NCBI RefSeq assembly: GCF_039566955.1
Contig: NZ_CP154796.1
Location: forward strand, 3,348,001-3,412,000
Direction of reading: 5' to 3'
DNA length: 64,000 nt
Source: Micromonospora sp. DSM 45708
GTDB lineage: Bacteria > Actinomycetota > Actinomycetes > Mycobacteriales > Micromonosporaceae
How positions within the stretch are numbered: position 1 is the first letter of the stretch; each line of letters starts with the position of its first letter. Shown piece by piece: positions 1-7,181 of this stretch. The notes beneath the pieces are model-generated. The model made no database searches and was not told the origin of the DNA. It saw only the letters and a program-made list of their open reading frames with translations. The translations under genes were made by a program, and so were the position numbers.

Positions 1-405
1 CCGAACCTGGGCATCCTCGGCAGACGGGAACCGGAGATCTACGGCACCGACACGCTGGCGGACATCGAGCGGGCGGTCGGCGAGGAGGTCGCCGGGCGGG
101 GGTGGCGGGTCGTCGCGAGGCAGCACGACTGCGAGGGCGAGATGATCCGTACCATCCAGGACAGTTATGAGACGGTGGGCGCGATCGTGAACCCGGGCGC
201 GTTGATGATCGCCGGTTGGAGCCTGCGCGACGCGCTGGCCAACTATCCCCACCCGTGGCTGGAGGTCCACCTGTCCAACGTGTGGGCCCGGGAGAGCTTC
301 CGGCACGACTCGGTGCTCGCCCCGCTGGCCGCGGGGGTGATCGTGGGCCTCGGCGCGCTCGGCTACCGGCTGGCGGCCCGCGCGCTCGTCGCGACCGTGC
401 CCTGA
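1..405 (+). CDS. aroQ: Type II 3-dehydroquinate dehydratase, possibly the aminodehydroquinate (RifJ-type) form; 5' end outside window
   Basis: The frame is open from base 1 and encodes 134 residues; family members have about 145-150, so only the extreme N-terminus is missing. The type II dehydratase motifs are visible in order: PNLGILGRREPEIYG (active-site Arg and Tyr), VNPGA (the Asn), EVHLSN (the His) and ARESFRH (the second Arg). The enzyme dehydrates 3-dehydroquinate in the shikimate pathway. After NPGA the sequence reads LMIAGWSLRDAL rather than the usual T-H-T-S-type segment, so the substrate pocket is altered. With the downstream ROK kinase and shikimate-dehydrogenase homologue this favours 5-amino-dehydroquinate as substrate, as for RifJ, but that is inference. 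Ordinary primary-metabolism AroQ remains possible. Confidence 0.85.
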   Translation, partial: PNLGILGRREPEIYGTDTLADIERAVGEEVAGRGWRVVARQHDCEGEMIRTIQDSYETVGAIVNPGALMIAGWSLRDALANYPHPWLEVHLSNVWARESFRHDSVLAPLAAGVIVGLGALGYRLAARALVATVP

Positions 406-468
406 CCGTCCACCCCGTCGCACCCGTACCGGTCGTCCGCCGCGACGACCCGACCCCCGAGGAACCCC

Positions 469-822
469 GTGACCGTCGCGATCATCGTTCTCACCATCCT
501 GCTGGCCATCGTCCTGATTCCGCTGGCCGTGCAGAAGCTCACCGGCAACGCGCAGATGCGCCAGCGGATGTCGCACCTCGGCGTCTCCGCCGGGCTGACC
601 CGCGTCATCGGCCTGCTGGAGCTGGCCGGCGTCGCCGGGCTGCTGCTGGGCCTGAAGTTCTGGCAGCTCGGCGTGGTCGCCGCGGTGGCGATCACCGTGC
701 TGCTGATCGCCGCCGTGGCCTACCACCTGCGCGCCAAGGACGACGGCAAGGTGGTCATGGTGCCGCTGTTCTTCGCGTTCGCCTCGGCCGCGCTGGCGTT
801 CCTGCACCTGCTGAAGCACTGA
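469..822 (+). CDS. DoxX-like small integral membrane protein
   Basis: 117 residues with about four hydrophobic helices (roughly 3-23, 45-62, 66-86 and 95-113), the size and topology of the DoxX/DoxX-like family. GTG start at 469 is preceded by a GAGGAA ribosome site at the right distance. It lies 63 bases after the dehydratase gene and 7 bases before the ROK kinase, so it is probably cotranscribed with them. DoxX proteins are membrane partners in redox or stress systems, but the role of this subgroup is not established. No cysteine or haem-ligand motif is visible. A cluster-specific role beside the possible aminoshikimate genes is conjecture. Confidence 0.75.
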   Translation: MTVAIIVLTILLAIVLIPLAVQKLTGNAQMRQRMSHLGVSAGLTRVIGLLELAGVAGLLLGLKFWQLGVVAAVAITVLLIAAVAYHLRAKDDGKVVMVPLFFAFASAALAFLHLLKH

Positions 823-829
823 GGCGGCC

Positions 830-1807
830 GTGACGGGCGGGCCGGTCGCCGCGCTGCTGGGCGTCGACGTCGGAGGCACGAAGGTCGCGCTGCGCGCCGA
901 GGCGGCCGGCCGGCCCGCGTACGAGCGGATCGTCATCTGGCCGGCCGGCGCGGACCCGGCCGGCGACCTGGCCGTGCTGGCCGCCGAGGTGGCCGCGCTG
1001 CGCGTCGGATTCGGTCCGGTCGACGCGGTCGGCGTGGCCATGCCGGCGACCGTCGACCGGGCCGGCACGGTCGTGGCCTGGCCCGGCCGGCCGAGCTGGG
1101 TCGGCCTGGACCTGGCCGGCACGCTGCGTCGTCTGTTCCCCGACACCCCGACCGGGTACGCCGACGACGGCGACCTGGCGGCGCTGGCCGAGGCCCGCCA
1201 CGCGGGCCGCGACGACGTGCTCTACCTCGGGGTCGGCACCGGTGTCGGCGGCGGGATCGTGCTCGGTGGGCGCAACGCCCCGACCGGCGCGTCCGCCGAG
1301 GTCGGGCACATGGTGGTCGACCTGGGTGGGGACCGGTGCGACTGTGGACGGTCCGGCTGCCTCCAGGCGGTCGCGTCCGGGCCGGCCACGCTGCGCCGCG
1401 CCGCCCGGCTCCGCGGTGGGCCGGTCGACCACCATCGGCTGCGCGCCGGGCTGGACGACGGCCGGCCGTGGGCGGTGGAGGCGATCGCACCGAGCTGCGC
1501 CGCGCTGGCCGCCGCGGTGGTGAGCCTCGGCGAGCTGCTCGCCGCCGACCTGGCGATCGTCGGCGGCGGGTTCGCCACCGGCCTGCCCGGTTTCGTGCCA
1601 CTGGTCGGGCACCTCGCCGCCGGCCGTCCGGGGCGGCCCGCGCCCCGGGTCGCCGCCGCCGCGCTCGGCGGGCTCTCCTCGCTGCACGGCGCGCTGCACC
1701 TCGCCCGCGACCTCGCGGGCGTCCCGGTCGTGTCCACGGCCGCGCATCCGACCAGCACCCCGGTCCCGGCCGGGACCGGGAACTCGACCAGGGAGGCCAG
1801 TCAATGA
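830..1807 (+). CDS. ROK-family sugar kinase (kanosamine or glucose kinase-like)
   Basis: 325 residues. The N-terminal phosphate-binding motif GVDVGGTK (about residues 8-15), the middle GVGTGVGGGIV motif, GASAEVGHMVV and the zinc motif CDCGRSGC that defines ROK proteins are all present, and there is no N-terminal helix-turn-helix, so this is a kinase rather than a ROK repressor. ROK kinases phosphorylate hexoses such as glucose or N-acetylhexosamines. RifN, the kanosamine kinase feeding the aminoshikimate pathway, is of this type, and the neighbouring dehydratase and dehydrogenase make kanosamine a plausible substrate. GTG start at 830; the stop overlaps the next ATG as ATGA, indicating translational coupling. 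Substrate cannot be read from sequence. Confidence 0.85.
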   Translation: MTGGPVAALLGVDVGGTKVALRAEAAGRPAYERIVIWPAGADPAGDLAVLAAEVAALRVGFGPVDAVGVAMPATVDRAGTVVAWPGRPSWVGLDLAGTLRRLFPDTPTGYADDGDLAALAEARHAGRDDVLYLGVGTGVGGGIVLGGRNAPTGASAEVGHMVVDLGGDRCDCGRSGCLQAVASGPATLRRAARLRGGPVDHHRLRAGLDDGRPWAVEAIAPSCAALAAAVVSLGELLAADLAIVGGGFATGLPGFVPLVGHLAAGRPGRPAPRVAAAALGGLSSLHGALHLARDLAGVPVVSTAAHPTSTPVPAGTGNSTREASQ

Positions 1808-2376
1808 TCAGGATCGGGGTCGTCGCCGGCAGCACCCGCCCGGGCCGCAAGGCCGACGCGGTGGCGCGCTGGGTGTGCGACATCGCCGCCGCGCGGACGG
1901 ACGTCGACGCGGAACTCGTCGACCTGGCGGACCATCCGCTGCCCCACTTCGCCGAGCCGCTGCCCCCGTCGATGGCGCCGTCGAGCCGGCCGGCGGTCCG
2001 CCGGTGGGGCGCGGTCGTCGGCGCGCTGGACGCGTTCGTCTTCGTCACCCCGGAGTACAACCACTCGATCCCGGGTATGCTCAAGGACGCGATCGACGTG
2101 CTCTACCAGGAGTGGCACCACAAGCCGGCCGGGCTGGTCGGCTACGGGGTGCACGGCGGCACCCGGGCCGCCGAGCACCTGCGGCTGGTGCTCGGGCAGG
2201 TGTCGGTGCCGGTGGTCCGTTCCCAGGTGGCGCTCTCCCTGCACACCGACTTCGTGGCGTTCCGCGACTTCCGCCCCGGCCCGCACCAGCGGGAAGCGGT
2301 CGGCACCATGCTCGACGAGGTGGTGGCGTGGGCGGGCGCGCTGCGGACGCTGCGCCGCCCGCAGCCGGCGCGATGA
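1804..2376 (+). CDS. NADPH-dependent FMN reductase family protein
   Basis: 190 residues with a flavodoxin-like fold signature: IGVVAGSTRPGRKA at the N-terminus (phosphate-binding loop) and the FMN-contacting VTPEYNHSIPGMLKDAID near residues 80-97, both characteristic of the azoreductase/NAD(P)H-FMN reductase family. It probably reduces flavin or a quinone using NAD(P)H in the cytosol. Its start overlaps the stop of the ROK kinase and its stop overlaps the start of the shikimate-dehydrogenase homologue (ATGA at both ends), so the three are one translational unit. In a biosynthetic setting it could supply reduced flavin or reduce a quinone intermediate; this is inferred from position only. Confidence 0.85.
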   Translation: MIRIGVVAGSTRPGRKADAVARWVCDIAAARTDVDAELVDLADHPLPHFAEPLPPSMAPSSRPAVRRWGAVVGALDAFVFVTPEYNHSIPGMLKDAIDVLYQEWHHKPAGLVGYGVHGGTRAAEHLRLVLGQVSVPVVRSQVALSLHTDFVAFRDFRPGPHQREAVGTMLDEVVAWAGALRTLRRPQPAR

Positions 2377-3164
2377 CCGCGATCGGCGGCGCCACCCGCC
2401 TCTACGCGCTGCTCGGCGACCCGATCGCGCAGGTACGCGCGCCCGGCCTGCTCAACCCGGTGCTGGCCCGGCGGGGCACGGACGCGGTGCTGGTGCCGGT
2501 GCACGTGCCCGCCGCCGCGCTGCCGGACGTGGTGGCCGGGCTACGGCAGGTGAGCAACCTGCACGGCATGCTGGTCACCGTGCCGCACAAGGCGGCCCTG
2601 CTCCAGCTCGCCGACCGGGCCACCGACCGGGCCCGGCGGGCCGGCAGCGTCAACGCGCTGCGCCGCGAGGCGGACGGCACCTGGTCGGCGGACACGTTCG
2701 ACGGCGACGGGTTCGTCCGCGGGCTGGTCGCGGCCGGACACGACCCGCGTGGCCGGCGGGTCTGCGTGGTGGGCGCCGGCGGCGCGGGCAGCGCCATCGC
2801 GGTGGCCCTGCTCGACGCCGGGGTGGCCGCGTTGCACCTGGCCGACACCGACCCGGCCCGGCTGGCCGCGCTCGGCGGACGGCTGTCGGCCGCGTACCCG
2901 GGCCGGGTCCATGCGGCGTCCCGGCCGCGACTGGCCGACGCCGACCTCGCGGTCAACGCGACGCCGGTGGGGCTGCGCCCGACCGACCCGCCGCCGTTCC
3001 CGGTGTCGGAGCTGCCGGCGCGGGCGGTGGTCGCGGACATCATCATGTCCCCGGCGGAGACGACGCTGCTGCGCGCCGCCCGCGACCGGGGCCTGCCCGC
3101 GCATCCCGGTGAGCCCATGCTGACCCACCAGATCGACGGCTACCTCGACTTCTTCGGCCTCTGA
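2373..3164 (+). CDS. Shikimate/quinate dehydrogenase family protein (RifI-like candidate)
   Basis: 263 residues. The N-terminal substrate domain has LYALLGDPIAQVRAPGLLN (usual form GDPI-H-S-SP, here with Q-V-R-A) and VTVPHK with the catalytic Lys. The NAD(P) domain has VVGAGGAGSAIAVALLDAG. The Asp partner of the Lys lies in TFDGDGF. The C-terminus GEPMLTHQ matches the conserved G-x-M-L-x-x-Q. The family reduces 3-dehydroshikimate or oxidises quinate; the changed N-terminal loop and missing N-T-D-G argue for a non-standard substrate, as in RifI-type aminoquinate dehydrogenases. The start at 2373 overlaps the FMN reductase stop. Last gene of the operon; a VOC gene converges two bases beyond its stop. 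Confidence 0.85.
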   Translation: MTAIGGATRLYALLGDPIAQVRAPGLLNPVLARRGTDAVLVPVHVPAAALPDVVAGLRQVSNLHGMLVTVPHKAALLQLADRATDRARRAGSVNALRREADGTWSADTFDGDGFVRGLVAAGHDPRGRRVCVVGAGGAGSAIAVALLDAGVAALHLADTDPARLAALGGRLSAAYPGRVHAASRPRLADADLAVNATPVGLRPTDPPPFPVSELPARAVVADIIMSPAETTLLRAARDRGLPAHPGEPMLTHQIDGYLDFFGL

Positions 3165-3165
3165 C

Positions 3166-3546
3166 CTACAGCGGCGCGAGACGCGCCTTGAGCAGGCAGA
3201 ACTCGTTGCCCTCGGGATCGGCGAGAACGTGCCAGGACTCCTCGCCGGTCTGGCCGACGTCGGCCGGGCGCGCCCCGAGCTTCAGCAGGCGTTCGAGTTC
3301 GGCGTCCTGGTCGCGGTCGGTGGCGTTGACGTCGATGTGCAGGCGGGGTTTCGCCCGCTCCGGCTCGGCCGTGGGGCTGAGGATGATCGTCGGCTGCGGG
3401 CCGCCGAACCCGTCGCGCGGCCCGATCTCGATGCTGCCGTCGCCCTCGCGGCCGAGCACCACGAAGTCGAGGACCTCGCACCAGAACCGCGCCAGCGCCT
3501 CGGGGTCGCGGCAGTCGAGCACGAGTTCACTGATCCGACATGCCAT
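3166..3546 (-). CDS. VOC-family (glyoxalase/bleomycin-resistance fold) protein
   Basis: 126 residues containing two beta-alpha-beta-beta-beta units: ISELVLDCRDPEALARFWCEVLDF at the start, and RLHIDVNATDRDQDAELERLL followed by WHVLADPEGNEFCLL at the end. The ending D-P-E-G-N-E-F-C is typical of the small actinobacterial VOC group resembling glyoxalase-like domains. The Glu and His metal-ligand positions are only partly recognisable, so the reaction is unknown. The ATG at 3546 is preferred over an upstream in-frame GTG at 3555: a TAAGAGT -10-like box sits seven bases upstream and there is no ribosome site, suggesting a leaderless mRNA. It converges on the preceding operon with almost no gap. 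Confidence 0.75.
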   Translation of the reverse strand: MACRISELVLDCRDPEALARFWCEVLDFVVLGREGDGSIEIGPRDGFGGPQPTIILSPTAEPERAKPRLHIDVNATDRDQDAELERLLKLGARPADVGQTGEESWHVLADPEGNEFCLLKARLAPL

Positions 3547-3587
3547 GCGCGCCACTCTTACCCACGGTCGCCCGGGACGCCACCGGG

Positions 3588-4004
3588 TTATCCCGCAACC
3601 GCCGCGGTGAGGTGTTTCGTGATGCGGATCAGCACCTGGTCCGACGGCCCGGGGACGAAGGCGACCGTGTCGGCGAGCGCGGCGATCAGGGGCAGCCCGC
3701 GACCGCCGACGGTGAGCGGGGCGGGAAGCCCGGCGGTGAGTACGCCACCGTCGGGGGTGCTGCCGCGATTGCCGACCTCCAGCAGGCAGACGTCGTCGTC
3801 GATGCGGATCGTGATGTCGACGGCGCTGTGGGTGTCACCGTGCCGCACCGCGTTGGCGCACGCCTCGGTGATCAGCAGGGCGAGATGGCCGCGAGCGTCC
3901 TCGGTGGCGTCGGTGAGGCCCAGCAGGGTCACCAGCACCTGGCGGGCACGGGTCACGGAGGACGGCTCACCCGGGAGCGACAGCGTCACGCGCATTCGCA
4001 TCAT
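3588..4004 (-). CDS. Anti-sigma regulatory kinase, RsbW/HATPase_c type
   Basis: 138 residues starting MMRMRVTLSLPGEPSSVTRARQ, with the GHKL ATP-binding features LLITEACANAVRHG (N box), EVGNRG in the position of the D-x-G box and GGRGLPLIAALADTV (G box). This is the small serine-kinase/anti-sigma class that phosphorylates a STAS antagonist and sequesters a SigB/SigF-type sigma factor. The ATG at 4004 is chosen because AAGGAG lies just upstream; in-frame codons further upstream lack one. A STAS protein and a SpoIIE-type phosphatase are the next genes, completing a partner-switching set. The cognate sigma factor is not adjacent; the one at 62.5 kb is a candidate only. Confidence 0.85.
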   Translation of the reverse strand: MMRMRVTLSLPGEPSSVTRARQVLVTLLGLTDATEDARGHLALLITEACANAVRHGDTHSAVDITIRIDDDVCLLEVGNRGSTPDGGVLTAGLPAPLTVGGRGLPLIAALADTVAFVPGPSDQVLIRITKHLTAAVAG

Positions 4005-4198
4005 CCGGCTCCTTCCCCGACGGGCATGACCCCGAACTGCTGGCGTCACGCGGGCGGGATGCTCCGGCGGAGATCGACACTACCTCAACTCGCCGGGGTG
4101 GGAGCGCTCCGGGTGCCGGGCCGGTCCACGCCGCCCGGAGGCGGATCCCCGGCCGGCGGAATAGGGTGAACGGGACCATCGGCGTACGGGAGGGTTTC

Positions 4199-4564
4199 GT
4201 GGGGTTGCTGTTGTCGGTCCGGCCCGGCCGGGGTTGCACCGTGCTCGAGGTGCGCGGTGAACTGGACATGGCGACGTCCCCGCAGCTGCACGAGGCGCTG
4301 CAACGGCTCGTCGACGCCGGCACCCGCCAGGTGGTGGTGGATCTGGCCGGAGTGGGATTCATGGACTCCAGCGGGCTGGGCGCGCTGGTGGTGATGTTCA
4401 AGGCGTTGCGCGAGGCCGGGGGCCGGTTGGTCCTCGCCGCGGTGCGACCCCCGGTGCGGAGCGTCCTGGCGGTCACGTCGGTCGATCGGGCGATCCGGGT
4501 CTACGACGACGTGGCGGAGGCCGAGGCCACGCTGCCGTCCACCGACGACCCGACCGGCCGCTAG
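4199..4564 (+). CDS. STAS-domain anti-sigma factor antagonist
   Basis: 121 residues from the GTG at 4199, which follows GGGAGGG at good spacing; an upstream in-frame GTG (4166) would add 11 residues without a ribosome site. STAS features: GELDMATSPQLHEAL, then VVVDLAGVGFMDSSGLGAL with the phosphorylatable Ser of the D-S-S-G-L motif, then VRSVLAVTSVDRAIRVYDD. Unphosphorylated, such proteins bind an RsbW-type kinase and free the sigma factor; phosphorylation blocks this. It is divergent from the RsbW-like gene and converges with the SpoIIE-like phosphatase gene one base after its stop. Partner assignment is inferred from adjacency. Confidence 0.9.
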   Translation: MGLLLSVRPGRGCTVLEVRGELDMATSPQLHEALQRLVDAGTRQVVVDLAGVGFMDSSGLGALVVMFKALREAGGRLVLAAVRPPVRSVLAVTSVDRAIRVYDDVAEAEATLPSTDDPTGR

Positions 4565-4565
4565 G

Positions 4566-5822
4566 TCAGTCGGGCAACCCGCTGCTGGCGCGGGCCTGGT
4601 CGGCGCCGGCGCTGGTCCGCCGACCCTCGTCGTGCCCGCCGTGCCAGTCGAGGATGAACAGCGTGGCGTCGTCGGCCAGCGCCCCTCCGCTGACCTCGAG
4701 CACGGCGTCGGCCAACGCACGGACCGCCTCGCGCGGGTGCAGGCCGGCGATCGACCGTAGGATGGCCGGCAGGTCGAGGCCGGCCGCGTTGCGCTCCCGC
4801 ATGCCGTCGGTGACCACCACCATGCGGTCGCCCGGTTCCAGCGTGACCTCACCGGCGCGGTAGTCGGCCTCGGGGAACATGCCCAGGGGAAAGTTGGCCG
4901 GCGACGACAGTGTCCGCGTGTCCCCGTCGCGAACCAGCATCGGCGGCACGTGCCCGGCGTTGAGCAGCGTGCACACCCCGGTACGCAGGTCGAGCCGGCC
5001 GAGGACCGCGGTGAGGTAACTGCCGCGAACGGTGGCGTGGTCGGCCACCTCGATGTTCGCGGCGACCGCCTGCTCCACCAGACCGGCCCCCCGGCGGCGG
5101 CTGTTGCGCAGGCTGCCCACGCCCAGAGTGGCCGTCAGCGCGCTGGTCACCCCGTGGCCCATCGCGTCAGTGACGCTGAAGTGCAGCACGTCACGGGCCA
5201 CGCTGTAGTCGAAGGTGTCCCCGCCGATGCTCGCGGCGGGCTCCAGCCAGCCGGACAGGGTGAAGCCGCTGGCCTCGCAGGTGAACGAGCCGGGCAGCAG
5301 ACGACGTTGGATCTCCCCGGACAGCGTGAACGGGGTCGTGCGTTGTCCCCACTCGAACAGGTCGGTGTACCGGCGGTTGGCGATCACCACGAACGCCAGC
5401 ACGTGCGCGGTGCGGGCGATCTCCGCCAACGCGCGCGGGGCCGGCTCGTCCGGCAGGAACATCTCGAGCAGACCGATCGCCTCACCGCGATCGGTCACCG
5501 GCGCCAGCACCGACCACCCGTCGGACCGCGCGACGGCCTGCACCGTCTGGGTGCGTAACGCCTGCTCGGCAGGGCCGCCGTCGAACGGCGTCACGGTGGC
5601 GACCTCCTGGCCGTCCCGGCGTCCCTCACCGGCGCCGGCCAGCGGCACGTGGGCCAGTCGGACCAGTGCCCGACCGCTGAGGTCCGCGATCAGGAAGGTG
5701 ACGCTCCGTGCCCCCAGGGCCGCGCCGAGTTCCCGGGTGACCGCCTCGACCGCCTCGACCGGTGAGGCGTTCTCCGCCGCCTCCAGCATGTGCGCCAGGA
5801 TCGGCTCTCGACTGCTGTCCAC
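4566..5822 (-). CDS. GAF-like sensor plus SpoIIE-type PP2C serine phosphatase
   Basis: 418 residues from the GTG at 5822 (start of VDSSREPILAHMLEAAENASPVEAVEAV). Residues about 20-170 form a GAF-like sensory region ending in APVTDRGEAIGLLEMFLPDEPAP. The C-terminal half is a SpoIIE/RsbU phosphatase: LSGEIQRRLLPG, then GGDTFDYSV (metal Asp), VTDAMGHGVTSALTATL (metal Asp), LNAGHVPPML, DRMVVVTDGMRERN and ALADDATLFILDW. It should dephosphorylate the adjacent STAS antagonist in response to a signal sensed by the N-terminal domain. The open frame continues upstream to 6002 but that stretch is Arg/Pro-rich and not domain-like, so the shorter form is annotated. Confidence 0.85.
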   Translation of the reverse strand: MDSSREPILAHMLEAAENASPVEAVEAVTRELGAALGARSVTFLIADLSGRALVRLAHVPLAGAGEGRRDGQEVATVTPFDGGPAEQALRTQTVQAVARSDGWSVLAPVTDRGEAIGLLEMFLPDEPAPRALAEIARTAHVLAFVVIANRRYTDLFEWGQRTTPFTLSGEIQRRLLPGSFTCEASGFTLSGWLEPAASIGGDTFDYSVARDVLHFSVTDAMGHGVTSALTATLGVGSLRNSRRRGAGLVEQAVAANIEVADHATVRGSYLTAVLGRLDLRTGVCTLLNAGHVPPMLVRDGDTRTLSSPANFPLGMFPEADYRAGEVTLEPGDRMVVVTDGMRERNAAGLDLPAILRSIAGLHPREAVRALADAVLEVSGGALADDATLFILDWHGGHDEGRRTSAGADQARASSGLPD

Positions 5823-5871
5823 GAATCCGAGCCTACGAGACCCGGGCGGCCGGGACCGATCCCGGTGTTGT

Positions 5872-5982
5872 CTAGCGGCGACCGGAACGCACCACCAAGA
5901 ACCACACCAGGGCGCCGACGAGTGCGGCGGACGTGAGGAGACAGCACAGCGTGGCGATGTGCCACGGCTTGATCGCACCCAT
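5872..5982 (-). CDS. 36-residue single-pass membrane peptide, unknown function
   Basis: A short frame beginning MGAIKPWHIATLCCLL and ending LVWFLVVRSGRR, with one hydrophobic helix (about residues 9-32) holding two adjacent Cys and a basic C-terminal tail. The M-x-x-x-K-P-W-H start resembles the opening of TatA-like and other small actinobacterial membrane peptides, but there is no amphipathic helix, so it is not a TatA. It lies about 50 bases upstream of the phosphatase start on the same strand, so it may be cotranscribed with it. Support is the tidy hydrophobic composition and its position; expression is unproven. Confidence 0.5.
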   Translation of the reverse strand: MGAIKPWHIATLCCLLTSAALVGALVWFLVVRSGRR

Positions 5983-6063
5983 GCCCCGGACCGTACCGGC
6001 ACCGTCGGCGCTGCACTGTCCCCGACCCGTCACGCGCCGCCCGCGACAGCCCGGGCCTCCGTC

Positions 6064-6708
6064 TCAGCCGTCGTGGCGAAAGCCGCGATCGGGCGCGCCC
6101 ATGTCACCTGTTCCCGGCGTGCCGTCGGCGAGCCCGTAGCGCAGGTAGACGGTGCCCTTCCGGTTGGCGACCGGCGGTTCGATGAGCGTGACGTTGGTGG
6201 GCACCGCGCCGCCGTCGAACACCTTCTTGCCGACGCCCAACACGATCGGGTGCACCCAGAGGTCGATCCGGTCGAAGAGCCTCTCGCGCAGCAGCGTCTG
6301 CACCAGGTTCAGGCTGCCGACCACCTTCACGTGCTCGTGCCGGTCCCGGACCTCGCGTACCGCCGTCGCCAGGTCCGGACCGAGCATCGTGGACCCCTGC
6401 CACGACAGGTCGGGTCGACCGCGGGAGGCCACGTACTTCGGGACGCGGTTGAACAGCGTGGCGATCTCGTTGTCCTCGCCGCCCTCCTGGTGCGGCCAGT
6501 AGGCGGCGAAGATGTCGTACGTCCGCCGGCCGAGCAGCAACGCGTCCGTGCCCTGGTACGCGGCCATGACCTGCGCGCCGGTGGCCTCGTCCAGCAGCGG
6601 CGCCTGCCAGCCGCCGAACGGGAACCCCACCGGGTCCTCCTCGGGACCGCCGGGCGACTGCCCGACGAGGTCGAGGGTGGCGAACAGCTCGATGTGGATC
6701 AGTCCCAT
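6064..6708 (-). CDS. Dihydrofolate reductase / RibD C-terminal family protein
   Basis: 214 residues of the RibD-C/DHFR-like family common in actinobacteria. Recognisable elements are LIHIELFATLDLVGQSPGG at the N-terminus (usual S-L-D-G replaced by T-L-D-L), ALLLGRRTYDIFAAYWP, PKYVASRG, HVKVVGSLNLVQTLL (nucleotide-binding G-S) and FDRIDLWVHPIVLGVGKKVF. Such proteins probably reduce pteridine- or flavin-like substrates with NADPH; no member of this subgroup has a firm physiological role that I can name. It is transcribed alone, with a 240-base region upstream that carries gene remnants. Confidence 0.8.
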   Translation of the reverse strand: MGLIHIELFATLDLVGQSPGGPEEDPVGFPFGGWQAPLLDEATGAQVMAAYQGTDALLLGRRTYDIFAAYWPHQEGGEDNEIATLFNRVPKYVASRGRPDLSWQGSTMLGPDLATAVREVRDRHEHVKVVGSLNLVQTLLRERLFDRIDLWVHPIVLGVGKKVFDGGAVPTNVTLIEPPVANRKGTVYLRYGLADGTPGTGDMGAPDRGFRHDG

Positions 6709-6945
6709 GGCCCGTGCTCCGGTCGTCTGGTCATCTCGGTCGGGGAGGTAGACCGGTGCCCCTCGCCGAACTCATCGCTCCCGGTGACCGGGAAAAGCAG
6801 CCGGTGGAACACCACAGCCGTCAAACCGGGTCGGCGAGGTCGAGATGCAGCGACGGGTACAGGCCGGCCACCGACAGCGGCACCCCGGCCTCCGCCACCC
6901 GGGCGTGAGCGTGGCGTCGAAGGTCACCGGCTCAGGTTAGCCGCG

Positions 6946-7065
6946 TCAGCGGGCTGCCGCGGCCCGGCGGACCAGCGCGCTGACCTCGTCCTCGTCGGCC
7001 GGTTCGTCCCATTCCGCCGGGGTGAACGAGAGGCTCCCGGACCAGTTCACGAACGGGCGGGTCAC
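6946..7065 (-). pseudogene. N-terminal remnant of an FAD-linked oxidase (lactone oxidase-like)
   Basis: A GTG start at 7065 behind a strong GGGAGGGAG site opens a 39-codon frame beginning MTRPFVNWSGSLSFTPAEW and continuing into a helix rich in acidic then basic residues. N-W-S/A-G-x-x-x-F/Y-x-P is the opening of actinobacterial FAD-binding oxidases of the gulono/arabinono-lactone or alditol oxidase type, where a G-x-G-H-S motif should follow. Here a TGA comes first and no further domain is found. About 100 bases beyond, another in-frame scrap (VPLSVAGLYPSLHLDLADP, about 6825-6880) ends in a stop. The region 6709-7065 therefore looks like decayed coding sequence. A functional 39-residue peptide is an alternative. 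Confidence 0.4.
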
Positions 7066-7181
7066 CTCGCTCCCTCCCCGGCGCCGTTCCGGGCCGCATA
7101 GCCGCGCCCACCCCCGGTAGTCGCGTACCCGATCGGGACCCCGCCGGGAACCAGGCGGGCGGCCCGGACGACTATCCCTAC

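Noticed and set aside
1..3164. Ordinary primary shikimate (aro) operon
   Set aside because: Kept only as an alternative: the ROK kinase, FMN reductase and altered motifs are not part of a primary aro operon.
4099..4112. TGGGAGCGCTCCGG, close to a CebR operator, between the RsbW-like and STAS genes
   Set aside because: Only 12 of 14 positions match, the flanking genes have no sugar role, and GC-rich palindromes of this length occur by chance here.
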